Shown here: positions 16,434 to 26,415 of the stretch, piece by piece
Position numbering within the stretch: the stretch's first letter is position 1
Layout of the letters: the number at the start of each line of letters is the position of its first letter
Assembly (NCBI GenBank): GCA_030266015.1
Contig: JAJDHD010000001.1
Span: 91,472-155,471 of the forward strand
Length of the DNA: 64,000 nucleotides
Reading direction: 5' to 3'
From: Christensenellaceae bacterium OttesenSCG-928-K19
GTDB lineage: Bacteria; Bacillota; Clostridia; Christensenellales; Christensenellaceae
Translations under genes and position numbers: made by a program
The notes under the pieces: generated by a model
Database searches by the model: none
Told to the model about the DNA's origin: nothing
Seen by the model: only the letters and a program-made list of their open reading frames with translations

Positions 16434-16581
16434 GTGAAAGTGGAAAACAGCCAAAAAGCAAAGAAAACAGTGGGAGTCGATGTGACTATCGGTTATGGAT
16501 TAGGTGGGCAAAGATGAAGCCGGTAGAGTAGCTGTGGTAAAAGCTAAAAGCGGCAAGAAAAGCCGGATACAGCTTGGAATA
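16434..16581 (+). pseudogene. possible frameshifted micro-gene
   Basis: A GTG frame (16434-16517) gives 27 residues ending VTIGYGLGGQR, and the adjoining frame continues GKDEAGRVAVVKAKSGKK and so on to a TAG at about 16581. Read across a one-base shift near 16500-16515 the two make a basic protein of about 48 residues. This may be a decayed small gene or chance; no family is recognised. Confidence 0.25.
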
Positions 16582-16604
16582 TAGGAACAGGAGGGGCGAA
16601 TAGC

Positions 16605-16889
16605 ATGGATACTGCATCAATCATTTTTATAATCGCCGTATTGGTATTGGTCGGCATTTTGGCTATATGGGCTGTGTGCGCGCGCCAGAAGCAGGTGAGA
16701 AAAATGCAGGAAGACATCAGCCTGGGGGACAGCGTGGAAACAGTGGGTGGCATTCGTGGTATTGTGGTGTCCTTTACAGAAGCGGAGCTCACAATAGAAA
16801 GCGGGGGCAAGGGGAGCGAAATCATTGTAGCGAGAAGCTCGGTTACCGCTGTTGCCAGGGAGCCGCGCCCCACACAACTGGAAAAATAG
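16605..16889 (+). CDS. yajC: YajC-like preprotein translocase accessory protein
   Basis: The 94-residue protein has one N-terminal transmembrane helix (IIFIIAVLVLVGILAIWAV), a short basic stretch, and the small cytoplasmic beta domain of YajC (DISLGDSVETVGGIRGIVV). YajC associates with SecDF-YidC in protein export. No secD/secF or tgt is nearby, and it sits 55 bases before an ABC exporter pair. It could therefore be a YajC paralogue working with this exporter rather than the housekeeping one. Confidence 0.75.
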   Translation: MDTASIIFIIAVLVLVGILAIWAVCARQKQVRKMQEDISLGDSVETVGGIRGIVVSFTEAELTIESGGKGSEIIVARSSVTAVAREPRPTQLEK

Positions 16890-16944
16890 ACGGGCCATAA
16901 CCCGGATATCAAATAGATTTTTATCACAAGGAAGGGAGAACGAA

Positions 16945-18711
16945 ATGTTAAAATTATCAAGATATTTTAACAAACAGGAATGGCTGATGATATTGGCAAT
17001 TGTGGGATGCGTTTTTGTGCAGGTTTATTTTGACTTAAAGCTTCCCGAGTTTATGTCCAATATCACAACCCTGCTCCAGACAGAAGGCAGCACGTCGGCG
17101 GAAATATGGTCGGCGGGCGGCTCTATGATTTTATGCGCGCTGGGGAGCCTGGCTGCGGCAATCGCCACATGCTATTTTGCCTCGCGCGTGAGCGCCGGGC
17201 TGTCCATGACGCTTAGAAGCAAGCTTTACGACAAGGTGGATTCCTTTTCCATGCAGGAGATCAACCAGTTTTCCACTGCAAGCCTGATTACGCGGTCTAC
17301 CAACGACATCACGCAGATACAGCAGTTTAACGTGATGGCACTGCAAATGCTGATTAAGGCGCCAATAACCGCCGTGTGGGCCATTACCAAGATCGCCGAC
17401 AAAAGCTGGCAGTGGTCCGTCGCGACGGGTGGATTTGTCATTGCGCTTGTGGCAGTGTTGGTCATCATCTTTTTGATGGTATATCCAAAGTTTAAAAAGA
17501 CGCAAAAGATGACGGACAAGCTGAACAATGTAACGCGCGAAAACCTGACCGGCATTAGGGTTGTCCGCGCCTATAACGCAGAGGAATACCAGCAGGAGAA
17601 ATTTGAAGCCGCGAATGACGACCTGACACAGGTCAACCTTTACACCTACAAAAAGATGTCATTCATGATGCCGTTTATTACATTTGTTATGAGCGCGCTG
17701 TCTCTCGCTGTCTACTGGATTGGTGCCTACCTGATCAATGGCGCGGGGCTGTCTGCACAGCTTACGCTGTTTAGTGACATGGTGGTGTTCTCTTCTTATG
17801 CAATACAGGTTGTAATGGCGTTTATGATGCTCGTTATGGTGCTTATCATGATGCCGCGCGCGGCAGTCTCTGCCGGGCGTGTAAACGAAGTGCTGGATAC
17901 ACGGGAAAGCATGAAGGACGGCACCCTTATAGAATCGCCAAGTGGCGTGCGGGGCAAGCTGGAGTTCAAGAATGTCAGCTTTAAATACCCGGGTGCGCAG
18001 GAACCGGTGCTGGAGAACATCAGCTTTACGGCAAACCCGGGTGAAACAGTCGCATTCATCGGGCCGACGGGCAGCGGCAAAAGTACGCTTATCAACCTGA
18101 TTCCGCGGTTTTATGAAACGACAGAGGGCAATGTTTACGTAGATGATGTGGATGTGCGCGATTATAACCGGGAGGCGCTCAATAATAAGCTTGGGTATGT
18201 TTCACAAAAAGCCGTGCTGTTCTCTGGCACTGTCGCGTCCAACGTTACCTATGGCGAAAACGGTAAAAAGTATGCAACACCGGACGATGAATTGCGTAAA
18301 TCTGTCAAGATTGCGCAGGGTAAGGAATTTGTGGAAAAAATGGACGGCAAATACGACGCGCATATCGCGCAGGGTGGCAGCAATGTTTCGGGCGGACAAA
18401 AGCAGCGACTCTCCATTGCGCGGGCAGTGTACCGGGATCCGGAGATATACATCTTTGACGATTCGTTTTCCGCGCTGGATAACACAACGGACAGGAAGCT
18501 GCGCGCCAGCCTGGGCAAAGAAACAAAGGGCGCTACCACGCTTATTGTGGGGCAGCGCATCGGCACCATAATGGACGCGGACCAGATTATTGTGCTGGAA
18601 GAAGGAAAAATGGTGGGGAAGGGCACGCACAGGGAATTGCTAAAAAGCTGTACGGTGTATCAGGAAATCGCCTATTCCCAGCTTTCAAAGGAGGAATTAG
18701 TCAATGCCTAA
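16945..18711 (+). CDS. ABC exporter half-transporter with degenerate ATP site
   Basis: The 588-residue protein has a six-helix exporter domain (about residues 1-320) followed by an ATPase domain. Walker A is GPTGSGKST and the signature is NVSGGQKQR, but the Walker B end reads IFDDSFSALD, where the catalytic Glu is replaced by Asp, and the switch His is replaced by Gln in VGQRIGTI. Such changes mark the degenerate half of heterodimeric exporters like TM287/288 or BmrCD. The start at 16945 follows AAGGAAGGGAG. Its end overlaps the partner gene by 8 bases. Confidence 0.92.
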   Translation: MLKLSRYFNKQEWLMILAIVGCVFVQVYFDLKLPEFMSNITTLLQTEGSTSAEIWSAGGSMILCALGSLAAAIATCYFASRVSAGLSMTLRSKLYDKVDSFSMQEINQFSTASLITRSTNDITQIQQFNVMALQMLIKAPITAVWAITKIADKSWQWSVATGGFVIALVAVLVIIFLMVYPKFKKTQKMTDKLNNVTRENLTGIRVVRAYNAEEYQQEKFEAANDDLTQVNLYTYKKMSFMMPFITFVMSALSLAVYWIGAYLINGAGLSAQLTLFSDMVVFSSYAIQVVMAFMMLVMVLIMMPRAAVSAGRVNEVLDTRESMKDGTLIESPSGVRGKLEFKNVSFKYPGAQEPVLENISFTANPGETVAFIGPTGSGKSTLINLIPRFYETTEGNVYVDDVDVRDYNREALNNKLGYVSQKAVLFSGTVASNVTYGENGKKYATPDDELRKSVKIAQGKEFVEKMDGKYDAHIAQGGSNVSGGQKQRLSIARAVYRDPEIYIFDDSFSALDNTTDRKLRASLGKETKGATTLIVGQRIGTIMDADQIIVLEEGKMVGKGTHRELLKSCTVYQEIAYSQLSKEELVNA

Positions 18712-20536
18712 AACAACAAAAAGCGCCACGCCGGCAGGGCCGGGTGGCAGGCCAGGCGGCAACATGGCCGTCGCTGAAAAAATGGAAAAGGGGGAGACTA
18801 CAAAAGCTTGGGGCAAGCTGCTCTCCTACTGCAAGCCTTACCTGCCCGTTATCATAGTGGCCCTTGCGTTTGCCGTTATCGGTACAATATTCACGCTCAC
18901 CGGGCCGGGTTATCTCAGCCAAATCACAGACATCATCACGGTGGGGCTTGGTTCGTCTATCGACCTTGGCGCTATATTGGAGCTGGCAGTGACGTTGATT
19001 ATCTTGTATACGGCGGGTATGCTGCTCTCTTGGATGCAGGGGCGCATTATGGCAACCACAACACAAAAAATCACCCAAAAGATGAGGAACGATATCTCTG
19101 TAAAAATAAACAAGCTGCCTTTAAAATATTTTGACAACAGCAGCTATGGCGATGTGCTGAGCCGCGTGACAAACGACGTGGACACCATTGGCACAACATT
19201 AAACCAGAGCATTGGATCGCTGGTGTCCGCCATTACGCTTTTTGTGGGCGCGCTCATCATGATGCTGCTTACCAACACCACGCTGGCGCTGGTTGCCATT
19301 GCCGCGGTTGCCATTGGCTTTGTGCTGATGATGCTGATTATACGGAAATCACAAAAGCATTTCTCCGCGCAACAGGAACAACTGGGCGCAATGAATGGAC
19401 ATGTGGAGGAGGTTTATTCCGGCCACAACATCGTCAAGGCGTATAATGGCAGCAGGCAGGAAAAAGAGAAATTTACCGCTATCAACAAAAAGCTGCACAG
19501 CAGCGCGTGGAAGTCACAGTTCTTATCCGGCATCATGATGCCCATTATGCAGTTTATCGGCAATTTTGGTTATGCCGCAGTGTGTGTGGTGGGCGCAATC
19601 CTGGCTTTCAACGGCAGCATTACCTTCGGCGTTATCGTGGCGTTTATGATTTATGTACGGTTGTTTTCACAGCCGTTGTCGCAGCTTGCACAGGCGGCAA
19701 CCAGCCTGCAGTCCACAGCCGCCGCGTCAAACCGCGTGTTTGAATTCCTTGGCGAAGAAGAGCTGGAGAACGAGGACGGCAAGCGGATAGAGCTGTCGCA
19801 CGTAAAGGGCGATGTGGAATTTAAGCATGTGAAGTTTGGCTACTCCGAGGACAAGACGATTATAAACGATTTCTCCGCACACGCCCGCCCGGGTGAGAAG
19901 GTGGCTATTGTCGGCCCCACGGGTGCGGGAAAGACGACGATGGTTAACCTGCTCATGCGGTTTTATGAGGTGGATAATGGTGAAATTTTAATTGATGGCA
20001 TTCCCGTTAACCACCTGACGCGCGAAAATGTGCATGAACAATTTTGCATGGTGCTGCAAGACACCTGGCTGTTTGAAGGGACAATAAAGGAAAACATTAT
20101 CTACAGCAAGGAAGGCGTGACGGATGAGCAGGTGGTGCAGGCGTGCAAAGCGGTGGGTGTACATCACCTGATCCAAACCCTGCCCAATGGATATGACACC
20201 GTTCTGGATGATAAAACAACTCTTTCCGCAGGCGAAAAACAATTGATTACCATTGCGCGCGCCATGGTAGAGGACGCGCCCATGCTGATATTGGACGAGG
20301 CGACCAGTTCCGTGGATACACGCACAGAGATATTGATTCAGCAGGCGATGGATAAGCTGATGGCGGGACGCACCTCCTTTGTGATTGCGCACCGATTGTC
20401 TACTATCAAAAACGCCAACCTGATACTGGTGATGAAGGATGGCGACATTATAGAGAAAGGCACTCATGAGGAGCTGCTTGGTGAAAACGGTTTCTATGCC
20501 GAGCTATACAACAGCCAGTTCCAAAAGGCCTCCTGA
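18704..20536 (+). CDS. ABC exporter half-transporter with catalytic ATP site
   Basis: This 610-residue partner has a Gly/Pro-rich N-terminal extension of about 25 residues, six transmembrane helices, and an ATPase domain with Walker A GPTGAGKTT, a Walker B ILDEATSSVD with the catalytic Glu, and the switch His in IAHRLSTI. Its signature is LSAGEKQL rather than LSGGQ, so the defective signature faces the degenerate site of the partner, exactly the asymmetry seen in heterodimeric exporters. Substrate could be a drug, lipid or peptide. Overlap with the upstream gene indicates stoichiometric synthesis. Confidence 0.93.
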   Translation: MPKTTKSATPAGPGGRPGGNMAVAEKMEKGETTKAWGKLLSYCKPYLPVIIVALAFAVIGTIFTLTGPGYLSQITDIITVGLGSSIDLGAILELAVTLIILYTAGMLLSWMQGRIMATTTQKITQKMRNDISVKINKLPLKYFDNSSYGDVLSRVTNDVDTIGTTLNQSIGSLVSAITLFVGALIMMLLTNTTLALVAIAAVAIGFVLMMLIIRKSQKHFSAQQEQLGAMNGHVEEVYSGHNIVKAYNGSRQEKEKFTAINKKLHSSAWKSQFLSGIMMPIMQFIGNFGYAAVCVVGAILAFNGSITFGVIVAFMIYVRLFSQPLSQLAQAATSLQSTAAASNRVFEFLGEEELENEDGKRIELSHVKGDVEFKHVKFGYSEDKTIINDFSAHARPGEKVAIVGPTGAGKTTMVNLLMRFYEVDNGEILIDGIPVNHLTRENVHEQFCMVLQDTWLFEGTIKENIIYSKEGVTDEQVVQACKAVGVHHLIQTLPNGYDTVLDDKTTLSAGEKQLITIARAMVEDAPMLILDEATSSVDTRTEILIQQAMDKLMAGRTSFVIAHRLSTIKNANLILVMKDGDIIEKGTHEELLGENGFYAELYNSQFQKAS

Positions 20537-20562
20537 CCAAAACCGAAGAAAGCCGGAATACA

Positions 20563-20598
20563 GGAAACCCCGTACACCGATTGGTGTGCGGGGTTTTG
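20563..20598. terminator. bidirectional terminator between convergent operons
   Basis: AAACCCCGTACACC (20565-20578) pairs with GGTGTGCGGGGTTT (20583-20596), with A on the left and T on the right. It ends both the ABC exporter operon on the + strand and the fucose-isomerase operon on the minus strand. Confidence 0.85.
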
Positions 20599-20611
20599 TG
20601 GAAATCGGTAT

Positions 20612-22372
20612 TTATTTATACAATGGGCCATAGGTTGTGCATGCCCGGTAATCTGCCCCTTCGCGGTCGGTTGTGCCAAACGCGTTCCACGCTGCCGGGC
20701 GGAAGATGTTCTCCTCCGGCACGTTGTGCATGTTTACAGGAATGCGCAGCATGGAGGCCAGCGTAATAAACTCCGCGCCCACGTGTCCGTATACGCTTGC
20801 GCCGTGGTTTGCTCCCCAGTGCGCCATCACAGAGTATACATCCTTAAATGCGCCCTCGCCTGTCAGTCTTGGGGCAAACCATGTGGATGGCCATCCCTCG
20901 TCTGTCCGCTTTTCTATAATCGCCGCCGCGTCGTTGCCAAGGTCGCAGGTATAGCCCTCAGCAATTTGCAGCACAGGCCCCAGCCCGTCAACCATGTTTA
21001 GCCGTACCATGGTGATGGGCATGCCGCCCATCGTGCGGAATTTGCTGGAGAACCCGCCGCCGCGGAAATACCCAAGGTTGCCGGGCACCCATTGCGTCGC
21101 GTCCAGGCAGGCCTTTTCTTCCTCTTCGCTAATCTCCCAATATGGCTTCATCGCAGGCTTGCCGTCCTTTTGCTGCTGCCCGGAGAAGTCCAGCGCCGTC
21201 GCCCCGCTGTTGATCAGGTGAATAATGCCGTTCTCCGCGTATCCCGTGGGTTTTTTGCCGGTCACGCGTTCCAGCGATTCCGGGCTCCAATAGGTGCGCA
21301 CATCGCTGAATGCCGCTGCAGAATTTGTCAGCAGGTGACCCATCAGCATAGAGAGGCCGTTCAGGCAGTCGTTTTCCGTCGCCACCACATAGGGCCGGCG
21401 TATGCCGTTCCAGTCAAAAGACGAACAAAGTATGCTTTCCAAAAAATCGGCATTGGGCATGAAGTCTGTCCACTGCCGTTGCCCCTGGAACCCTGCGGCT
21501 ATGGCGTTGTTGCCGTTGCCTTCCTCGTTCCAGCCAATGTCCTTCAAATGCTGGGAGCCGTCCATCATGTCCTTGACGATAAGCGCCATTTTTACGCTAT
21601 ATTCCCAGTCCGCGTCAAATCCCGCCTGGTCTTTGCCGTTTTCGCCGTTGTAATAATCCGGTCCTTGCTTGCAGTTCTCCTTTGTCCACGCAAGCGCTTT
21701 TTTAAATTCATCCTTGTTGTAGATTTCTTTTTCCACACGCCGGATAATCTCACTCATGTCCTTATATTCGCAACGCATACCAAAATATTTCTCAAACAAC
21801 TCCGGATTCACAATGCTGCCCGCAATCCCCATGGACACGTTGCCGAGTGACAGGTATGCTTTGCCCTTCATCTCGCCCACGGCCACGGCGCTTCTGGCAA
21901 ACCGCAGAATCTTCTCTTGCACGTCCGCCGGGATAGACCTGTCGTCTGCCTCCTGCACCTCGTGCCCATAGATGGAAAATGCAGGGATGCCCTTTTGCGC
22001 GTGTGCTGCCAGCACAGCCGCAAGGTATACCGCCCCCGGGCGTTCCGTTCCATTAAAGCCCCAAATTGCCTTGGGCGTCGATTTGTCCATGTCCATTGTT
22101 TCACTGCCATAGCACCAGCATGGTGTTACGGTGAGCGTGCCACACACACCTGCGCGGTCAAATTTTTCCTGGCAGGCTGCGGCCTCCGCTACTCCCGCAA
22201 TTGTGCTGTCCGCAATTACGCATTCCACCACATTGCCGTCGCGGTCTTTGATATTCGCCTCTATGAGAGCTTTTGCTGCCTGTGCCATTCCCATCGTTTG
22301 CTCTTCCAGGCTTTGGCGGACGCTCTGGCTGCCCTCCCGTCCGTCTATCGTTGGGCGTATCCCTAATTTCAT
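20612..22372 (-). CDS. fucI: L-fucose isomerase
   Basis: FucI interconverts L-fucose and L-fuculose (and some related aldoses) with Mn2+. The protein is 586 residues, close to the family's 590, and aligns from the first residues ([17 protein letters not shown]). Metal and catalytic residues are visible in ATENDCLNG (Glu), FSDVRTYW (Asp) and [11 protein letters not shown] (His). It is the last gene of the sugar operon, ahead of the terminator at 20563-20598. Fuculokinase and aldolase are not in the window, so downstream steps must be encoded elsewhere or the true substrate is another deoxysugar. Confidence 0.95.
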   Translation of the reverse strand: MKLGIRPTIDGREGSQSVRQSLEEQTMGMAQAAKALIEANIKDRDGNVVECVIADSTIAGVAEAAACQEKFDRAGVCGTLTVTPCWCYGSETMDMDKSTPKAIWGFNGTERPGAVYLAAVLAAHAQKGIPAFSIYGHEVQEADDRSIPADVQEKILRFARSAVAVGEMKGKAYLSLGNVSMGIAGSIVNPELFEKYFGMRCEYKDMSEIIRRVEKEIYNKDEFKKALAWTKENCKQGPDYYNGENGKDQAGFDADWEYSVKMALIVKDMMDGSQHLKDIGWNEEGNGNNAIAAGFQGQRQWTDFMPNADFLESILCSSFDWNGIRRPYVVATENDCLNGLSMLMGHLLTNSAAAFSDVRTYWSPESLERVTGKKPTGYAENGIIHLINSGATALDFSGQQQKDGKPAMKPYWEISEEEEKACLDATQWVPGNLGYFRGGGFSSKFRTMGGMPITMVRLNMVDGLGPVLQIAEGYTCDLGNDAAAIIEKRTDEGWPSTWFAPRLTGEGAFKDVYSVMAHWGANHGASVYGHVGAEFITLASMLRIPVNMHNVPEENIFRPAAWNAFGTTDREGADYRACTTYGPLYK

Positions 22373-22433
22373 CTATGCTTCCTCCTTTAAGAAATATAAT
22401 AAAAAATATTGCTCCTCGGTTTCAGTGTCATAC

Positions 22434-22757
22434 TCAGTCCAGGCGAAACACTTCCTCCATGTCTGCCCACCATTCTCCCTCGACAATTGTGTCAAGTGGC
22501 TGCTGGCAGGGCTTGCATTCGTCCCACCATTTTTGCGTTGTGGGGTCTGCCGCCATTTTTGCCATGTCCGCTTCATAGTTATCGCCGGTATATTCATAAT
22601 AAGAAAACAAATACCCATCCCGTAGAAAAATGGTATAATTTTTGATATTGCATTCTTTGATCATATCCAGCACTTCAGGCCATGCGTTCGCGTGTAAATC
22701 CCTATAATACGCTTCCTTTTCCGGCCTGACCTTTATTACCTGTCCATACCGTTTCAT
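22434..22757 (-). CDS. L-rhamnose mutarotase family protein
   Basis: The 107-residue protein has the RhaM/YiiL fold: KRYGQVIKVRPE, DLHANAWPEVLDMI with the catalytic His, FSYYEY, and the tail DPTTQKWWDECKPCQ with the paired Trp, then EEVFRLD. Mutarotases speed the interchange of alpha and beta sugar forms so that the next isomerase is not limited. Placed directly before fucI, it most likely serves L-fucose or a methylated relative. It overlaps the preceding URO-D-fold gene by 4 bases, giving tight coupling. Confidence 0.85.
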   Translation of the reverse strand: MKRYGQVIKVRPEKEAYYRDLHANAWPEVLDMIKECNIKNYTIFLRDGYLFSYYEYTGDNYEADMAKMAADPTTQKWWDECKPCQQPLDTIVEGEWWADMEEVFRLD

Positions 22758-23911
22758 TGCAGCTCCTCCAGTTCTTTTTTAATCCGTTCCATGTCCAGCG
22801 GAAAAGTGCCATATTCGCGCGCCAGCTCTACCATGTAGGCATAGCTCTCCGCCGCCACATCGCTGGAGACGGAATGGTCGCTCTGGCAGATATACCCGCC
22901 GCCCTGCGCGGCCTGCAATTTATACAACACTTCGCGCTTAATCCTGCGCTTGTCGCCGCTCTCCAGCTCGCGTACATCAATGTTGCCCACAAACGCCAGC
23001 CTGCCGCCATACGTTTTTTTCAGTTCCACCACGTCAAGGTGTGCCTTCACCTCCACGGGGTTATATCCCTTTAGCCCGATTTCTATGAAGTCTTCATAAA
23101 CAGGTGTGGCGTTGCCGCACCCGTGATAAATCATCATTAACCCGGCTTTGTTGCATTCTGCGATAATGCGCTGTGTGATGGGCTTGAATATCTCCCGCCA
23201 TTTTTCCGGGGAAAACAACATGCCGTTTACATAGGCGATATCGCCCCAGATATACATGCCGGATAGCTTTCCTTTTGCTTTTTCGATCTGCGCTTTGGTA
23301 AGGCCCACGAGAAAATCACCCACACGCTGCATAAAATCCCCAAAAAGCTCCGGCTCCAGCATCATCCAGTACAGCGCGTTTTCCGTTCCCATGCACCGCC
23401 AAACATATTCATAGCCCTCGCAAACGGAACCAAACACCGGGAAATCTTCGCAATACGCGTCTACCCTGCTGATCCAGCTGGGGATTTCAAATGTGATCGC
23501 GTCGCCCAGACCGTTGATCTGGTCGCCGCCGCTGCGCTCCAGCCTGCGCGGGTCGTTTGCCGGCTCTATCACAAACCCTGCCATTTCCTCCGGTTCCTTA
23601 ATGGAAAACTCTTCAAAGTGCGGCATGGGCAGGTCGCCCCGACGCAGCACTGTCGCGCCAAAGCCCGTCTTCACAAGGATATCGTCTCCCTCTTGCCGCA
23701 GGATTTCAAAATCCTGTATCACAGGATCCATGTTTGGATTCACAACAATATAATCCAGATCAAACTTCCGGTAGATGTCTACATCCTCTCCCCATGCCTT
23801 GCGCGCATTCTTCAAAAAACCCGTCCAGAAAAAATCGCTGACGGGCACCCGGTCCCCCTCTTTGTGGTCAAGCGCCGCTTGTAGGCGCAAAAGCTTTTGC
23901 TGTTTGCTCAT
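22754..23911 (-). CDS. URO-D-fold protein 4, methyltransferase-type zinc site
   Basis: The 385-residue protein belongs to the uroporphyrinogen decarboxylase/methylcobamide:CoM methyltransferase superfamily. It has YHGCGNA, the H-x-C metal motif of MtaA-like enzymes, and a later Cys in GGGYICQSDHS that could be the third zinc ligand. No porphyrin-binding N-terminal signature is seen. This suggests alkyl transfer to or from a thiol or corrinoid rather than decarboxylation. The start at 23911 follows GGAGG at 6 bases; the ATG 12 bases earlier overlaps that ribosome site. It is fourth in a row of such genes in the sugar operon. Confidence 0.85.
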   Translation of the reverse strand: MSKQQKLLRLQAALDHKEGDRVPVSDFFWTGFLKNARKAWGEDVDIYRKFDLDYIVVNPNMDPVIQDFEILRQEGDDILVKTGFGATVLRRGDLPMPHFEEFSIKEPEEMAGFVIEPANDPRRLERSGGDQINGLGDAITFEIPSWISRVDAYCEDFPVFGSVCEGYEYVWRCMGTENALYWMMLEPELFGDFMQRVGDFLVGLTKAQIEKAKGKLSGMYIWGDIAYVNGMLFSPEKWREIFKPITQRIIAECNKAGLMMIYHGCGNATPVYEDFIEIGLKGYNPVEVKAHLDVVELKKTYGGRLAFVGNIDVRELESGDKRRIKREVLYKLQAAQGGGYICQSDHSVSSDVAAESYAYMVELAREYGTFPLDMERIKKELEELQ

Positions 23912-23945
23912 TTTTGCCTCCATTTGCCTATATGGGAGATAGTGC

Positions 23946-24983
23946 TCAGTCTTGCTCCTTTGCCGCCTCGAACATTGCTTCTATATTTGCAGGGCTTACA
24001 TCCGGCATGATGGCCTCGTGGCTGGGGGAAATAATAAGCCCGGAGGGGAAAAGCCGCCGCAAAAAGCGCACCTTGTTTTTAACATCCCCGGCACTGCCGT
24101 TTACCAGCAGGTCTTGCGTATCCACGCCACCGCAAAAAGCGCCCATTCCGCTAAATTCTTCTTTCAGTCGCTCCGGTTCCATGCCAGCCGCCAGCGCTTG
24201 TATGGGGTGCACCACGTCCACACCGATGTCAAACAAATCCGGAATAATTTCAGAGATTGCGCCGCACGAATGATAGAGTACCTTTAGCCCATATTCTTTG
24301 GCCTGTTCCACCAGCCTCTTTGCGCCGGGCAGCACAAATTGCCGTATCATGTCTGGCGAAAGCATAAGCCCGCGCTGGCTGCCCATATCGTTGCCAATGA
24401 GCACGGCGTGCAACCGTCCCCGCGCGCACTCGTAAAAAATCTTGTTTGCCCGTAGGTAAAAATCAACAATCTTATCATCCACTGCCCGGTATAGTTCGGG
24501 GTTGGCAATCATGTTCATCAGCGCGTTTTCCATGCCAAACGCGGCACAGGTATCTTGGAAGTGTGCCGACCATGCCATGCCAAGGATTGCCTTGTCCTTG
24601 GGAACCGATTGAAATAAATCCTCACACGCATCCGCAGAGATATACCGCTCTGGCTCTGGCCAGTGAAACTCATCCACCGATGCCACATCTTCTTTGTCCG
24701 CAAACCAGCCTTCCTCAGTCAGGGTGCGGTCGTGCGAATCCACATCGCCGCTTTGCTGAAAATCAAACGCAGCGTAGATTGCGTCACTTGTAGGGGATTT
24801 ATAAGGAATCTCTACCGGATACAGGTCGTCGTCTATCTTTTGCTTCAGTTCTTTTAGATCGCTTACGCCAAAATATTCATATAATCCAGGAAGGGAAAGC
24901 GCGTCTGGCATACCCAGCCAGCTTGCGGGGTGATCCACCTCTTCCCTTGCCACTGTTTTCATAAAACGTTCGATGCTGTTCAT
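23946..24983 (-). CDS. URO-D-fold protein 3
   Basis: This 345-residue URO-D superfamily protein carries the metal motif VLYHSCGAIS and the downstream strand VVHPIQALAAGMEPERLK. The C-terminal Cys position is filled by Ser (LIISPSHEAIMPDVSP), so a three-ligand zinc site would need another residue. The ATG at 24983 sits 6 bases after GGAGG. The reaction is unknown; relatives include uroporphyrinogen decarboxylase and corrinoid methyltransferases. It shares the HSCG-to-SPSHE layout with proteins 1 and the decayed copy at 44677-44910. Confidence 0.82.
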   Translation of the reverse strand: MNSIERFMKTVAREEVDHPASWLGMPDALSLPGLYEYFGVSDLKELKQKIDDDLYPVEIPYKSPTSDAIYAAFDFQQSGDVDSHDRTLTEEGWFADKEDVASVDEFHWPEPERYISADACEDLFQSVPKDKAILGMAWSAHFQDTCAAFGMENALMNMIANPELYRAVDDKIVDFYLRANKIFYECARGRLHAVLIGNDMGSQRGLMLSPDMIRQFVLPGAKRLVEQAKEYGLKVLYHSCGAISEIIPDLFDIGVDVVHPIQALAAGMEPERLKEEFSGMGAFCGGVDTQDLLVNGSAGDVKNKVRFLRRLFPSGLIISPSHEAIMPDVSPANIEAMFEAAKEQD

Positions 24984-25023
24984 TTTCATCCTCCAGATTG
25001 TATTCTTACCCTCTGTCAAACGC

Positions 25024-26325
25024 TTAAGTTGCGTATTCCTCGGCCAGCCGCATCGCCAGTTTTTCCCATTGCCAAAGGTTTTGCGGTGCATAGCTCACAG
25101 TGGAAATGTCCTTCATAATCAGCTCTACATGCCCGCCCTTTGCTGCATCCAAAAACTCACGCAGCTGTTTTTCCGCCTCGGCAAGGTCAAGGTTCTTGGC
25201 TGTGAAAATTGCAGGATTGGGCTTGCGGCTCATCACATAGCTTGCGCCCAGATTGGATACCGCGCGCGCTGTGTCGCACCACGGGGAAACGGATACCTTG
25301 CGCAGGTTGGGGATGCGTCGCAGCACCTCTGCCTTGCTATCGAGCGGCTCGCAGCAGCCATAATAGGTGAGCCCAAACCGCTTGAGCCAGCGCATATCGT
25401 GCTCCACGGCAAATTCCCAATGCATATTCGGCGAAACGCTGGAGAAGATCTGTGCGTTGGAGCAGCCCCACATATTATGCGGGTGCACATGCGTGGAGTC
25501 ATAATCCGCCCCCGGCAAATCGGACACATACCCATAGCCGCCCGACCCGATGCGTGTGTTGTTATTGTCCAGCGAAAGCAGGTTTTGTTCGTCGAGCTGG
25601 TCCAGCTCGGTCATCCATGCGTCCACCATGCGTTCGTATGCCTCGTGCACCATTTCCGGACGCATCACAAGATCCATCATCGCTTCCTGCACGCCCCACC
25701 AGCGTACCAGGAAATCCCACGGCGTGTACCAGATATGTGTCTGCCCGGTAAGCTTTACCTCCGCTATCCCGTCAAACAGATCACACATTGCCGCATAACG
25801 GTATTGCGTGGCTTTTTCCAGATAGGTTATTTTGGGCATTTTTATTTTCAAAATGTCCTCCGGCTCTTTGATCTGTATTTCAAAATGCCGGGAGTAAATT
25901 TCATTCTCGTCGTCCGTATGCGCGGTCTCCACCTTTTCCAGTATGCCAAAATCCGTGCTGTGGAATACCTTCTGGCAGGAAAAGAAATCATCGACGACCA
26001 TATCGCCTGGCATATGCCGCGCCTGGTAAATTGTGCGCCGCAACTCGGTTTCCAGCTCGCGCGCCCACGGGTGCACGCATGTAAGTGTTAGCTCGTCGTC
26101 CACATTCATTTCGTGCCAGGGAATTTCGTTAATCCACACCATGGGGCGTTTGGATTTCAGGTCGTTCAGGCTGCGCCACAGCTTTGCTTTAGCTGTTTGC
26201 GCGTCTTTTTTGCCAATTTCAATATAGGCCTCGCCCAGCTTGCGCAAAATATCTTTATCCGCCTGTGGCAGGGTTATTTCTTCCTCCACCGGGAGAGGGG
26301 TAACATGGCTTGGATCGTGCAGCAT
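25024..26325 (-). CDS. URO-D-fold protein 2, divergent long form
   Basis: At 433 residues this is the longest and most divergent member. It has an extra N-terminal region of about 60 residues (ending AYIEIGKKDAQTAKAKLWRS), then the barrel. The usual HxC motif is replaced by YYGCCEPLDSKAEVL and followed by VSVSPWCDTARA, so the metal would be held by Cys residues if at all. The ATG at 26325 has AAAGGA 8 bases upstream. Despite the changes its position among three HxC-type paralogues argues for a shared pathway, perhaps a different half-reaction or a structural partner. Confidence 0.75.
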   Translation of the reverse strand: MLHDPSHVTPLPVEEEITLPQADKDILRKLGEAYIEIGKKDAQTAKAKLWRSLNDLKSKRPMVWINEIPWHEMNVDDELTLTCVHPWARELETELRRTIYQARHMPGDMVVDDFFSCQKVFHSTDFGILEKVETAHTDDENEIYSRHFEIQIKEPEDILKIKMPKITYLEKATQYRYAAMCDLFDGIAEVKLTGQTHIWYTPWDFLVRWWGVQEAMMDLVMRPEMVHEAYERMVDAWMTELDQLDEQNLLSLDNNNTRIGSGGYGYVSDLPGADYDSTHVHPHNMWGCSNAQIFSSVSPNMHWEFAVEHDMRWLKRFGLTYYGCCEPLDSKAEVLRRIPNLRKVSVSPWCDTARAVSNLGASYVMSRKPNPAIFTAKNLDLAEAEKQLREFLDAAKGGHVELIMKDISTVSYAPQNLWQWEKLAMRLAEEYAT

Positions 26326-26415
26326 GTCAGTATCCTTTCTGTACAAAGAACGCTAAATTTTTATGATGCATCAGATGTAGCTATACTATGTCCATGGATT
26401 CAGTAGAGATAGTGT

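Noticed and set aside
21092..21850. 252-codon + strand frame opposite fucI
   Set aside because: Antisense to a conserved enzyme and of low-complexity composition; no domain is visible.
24973..26091. 372-codon + strand frame opposite a URO-D-fold gene
   Set aside because: The opposite strand encodes a protein with family motifs; this one has none and lacks a ribosome site.
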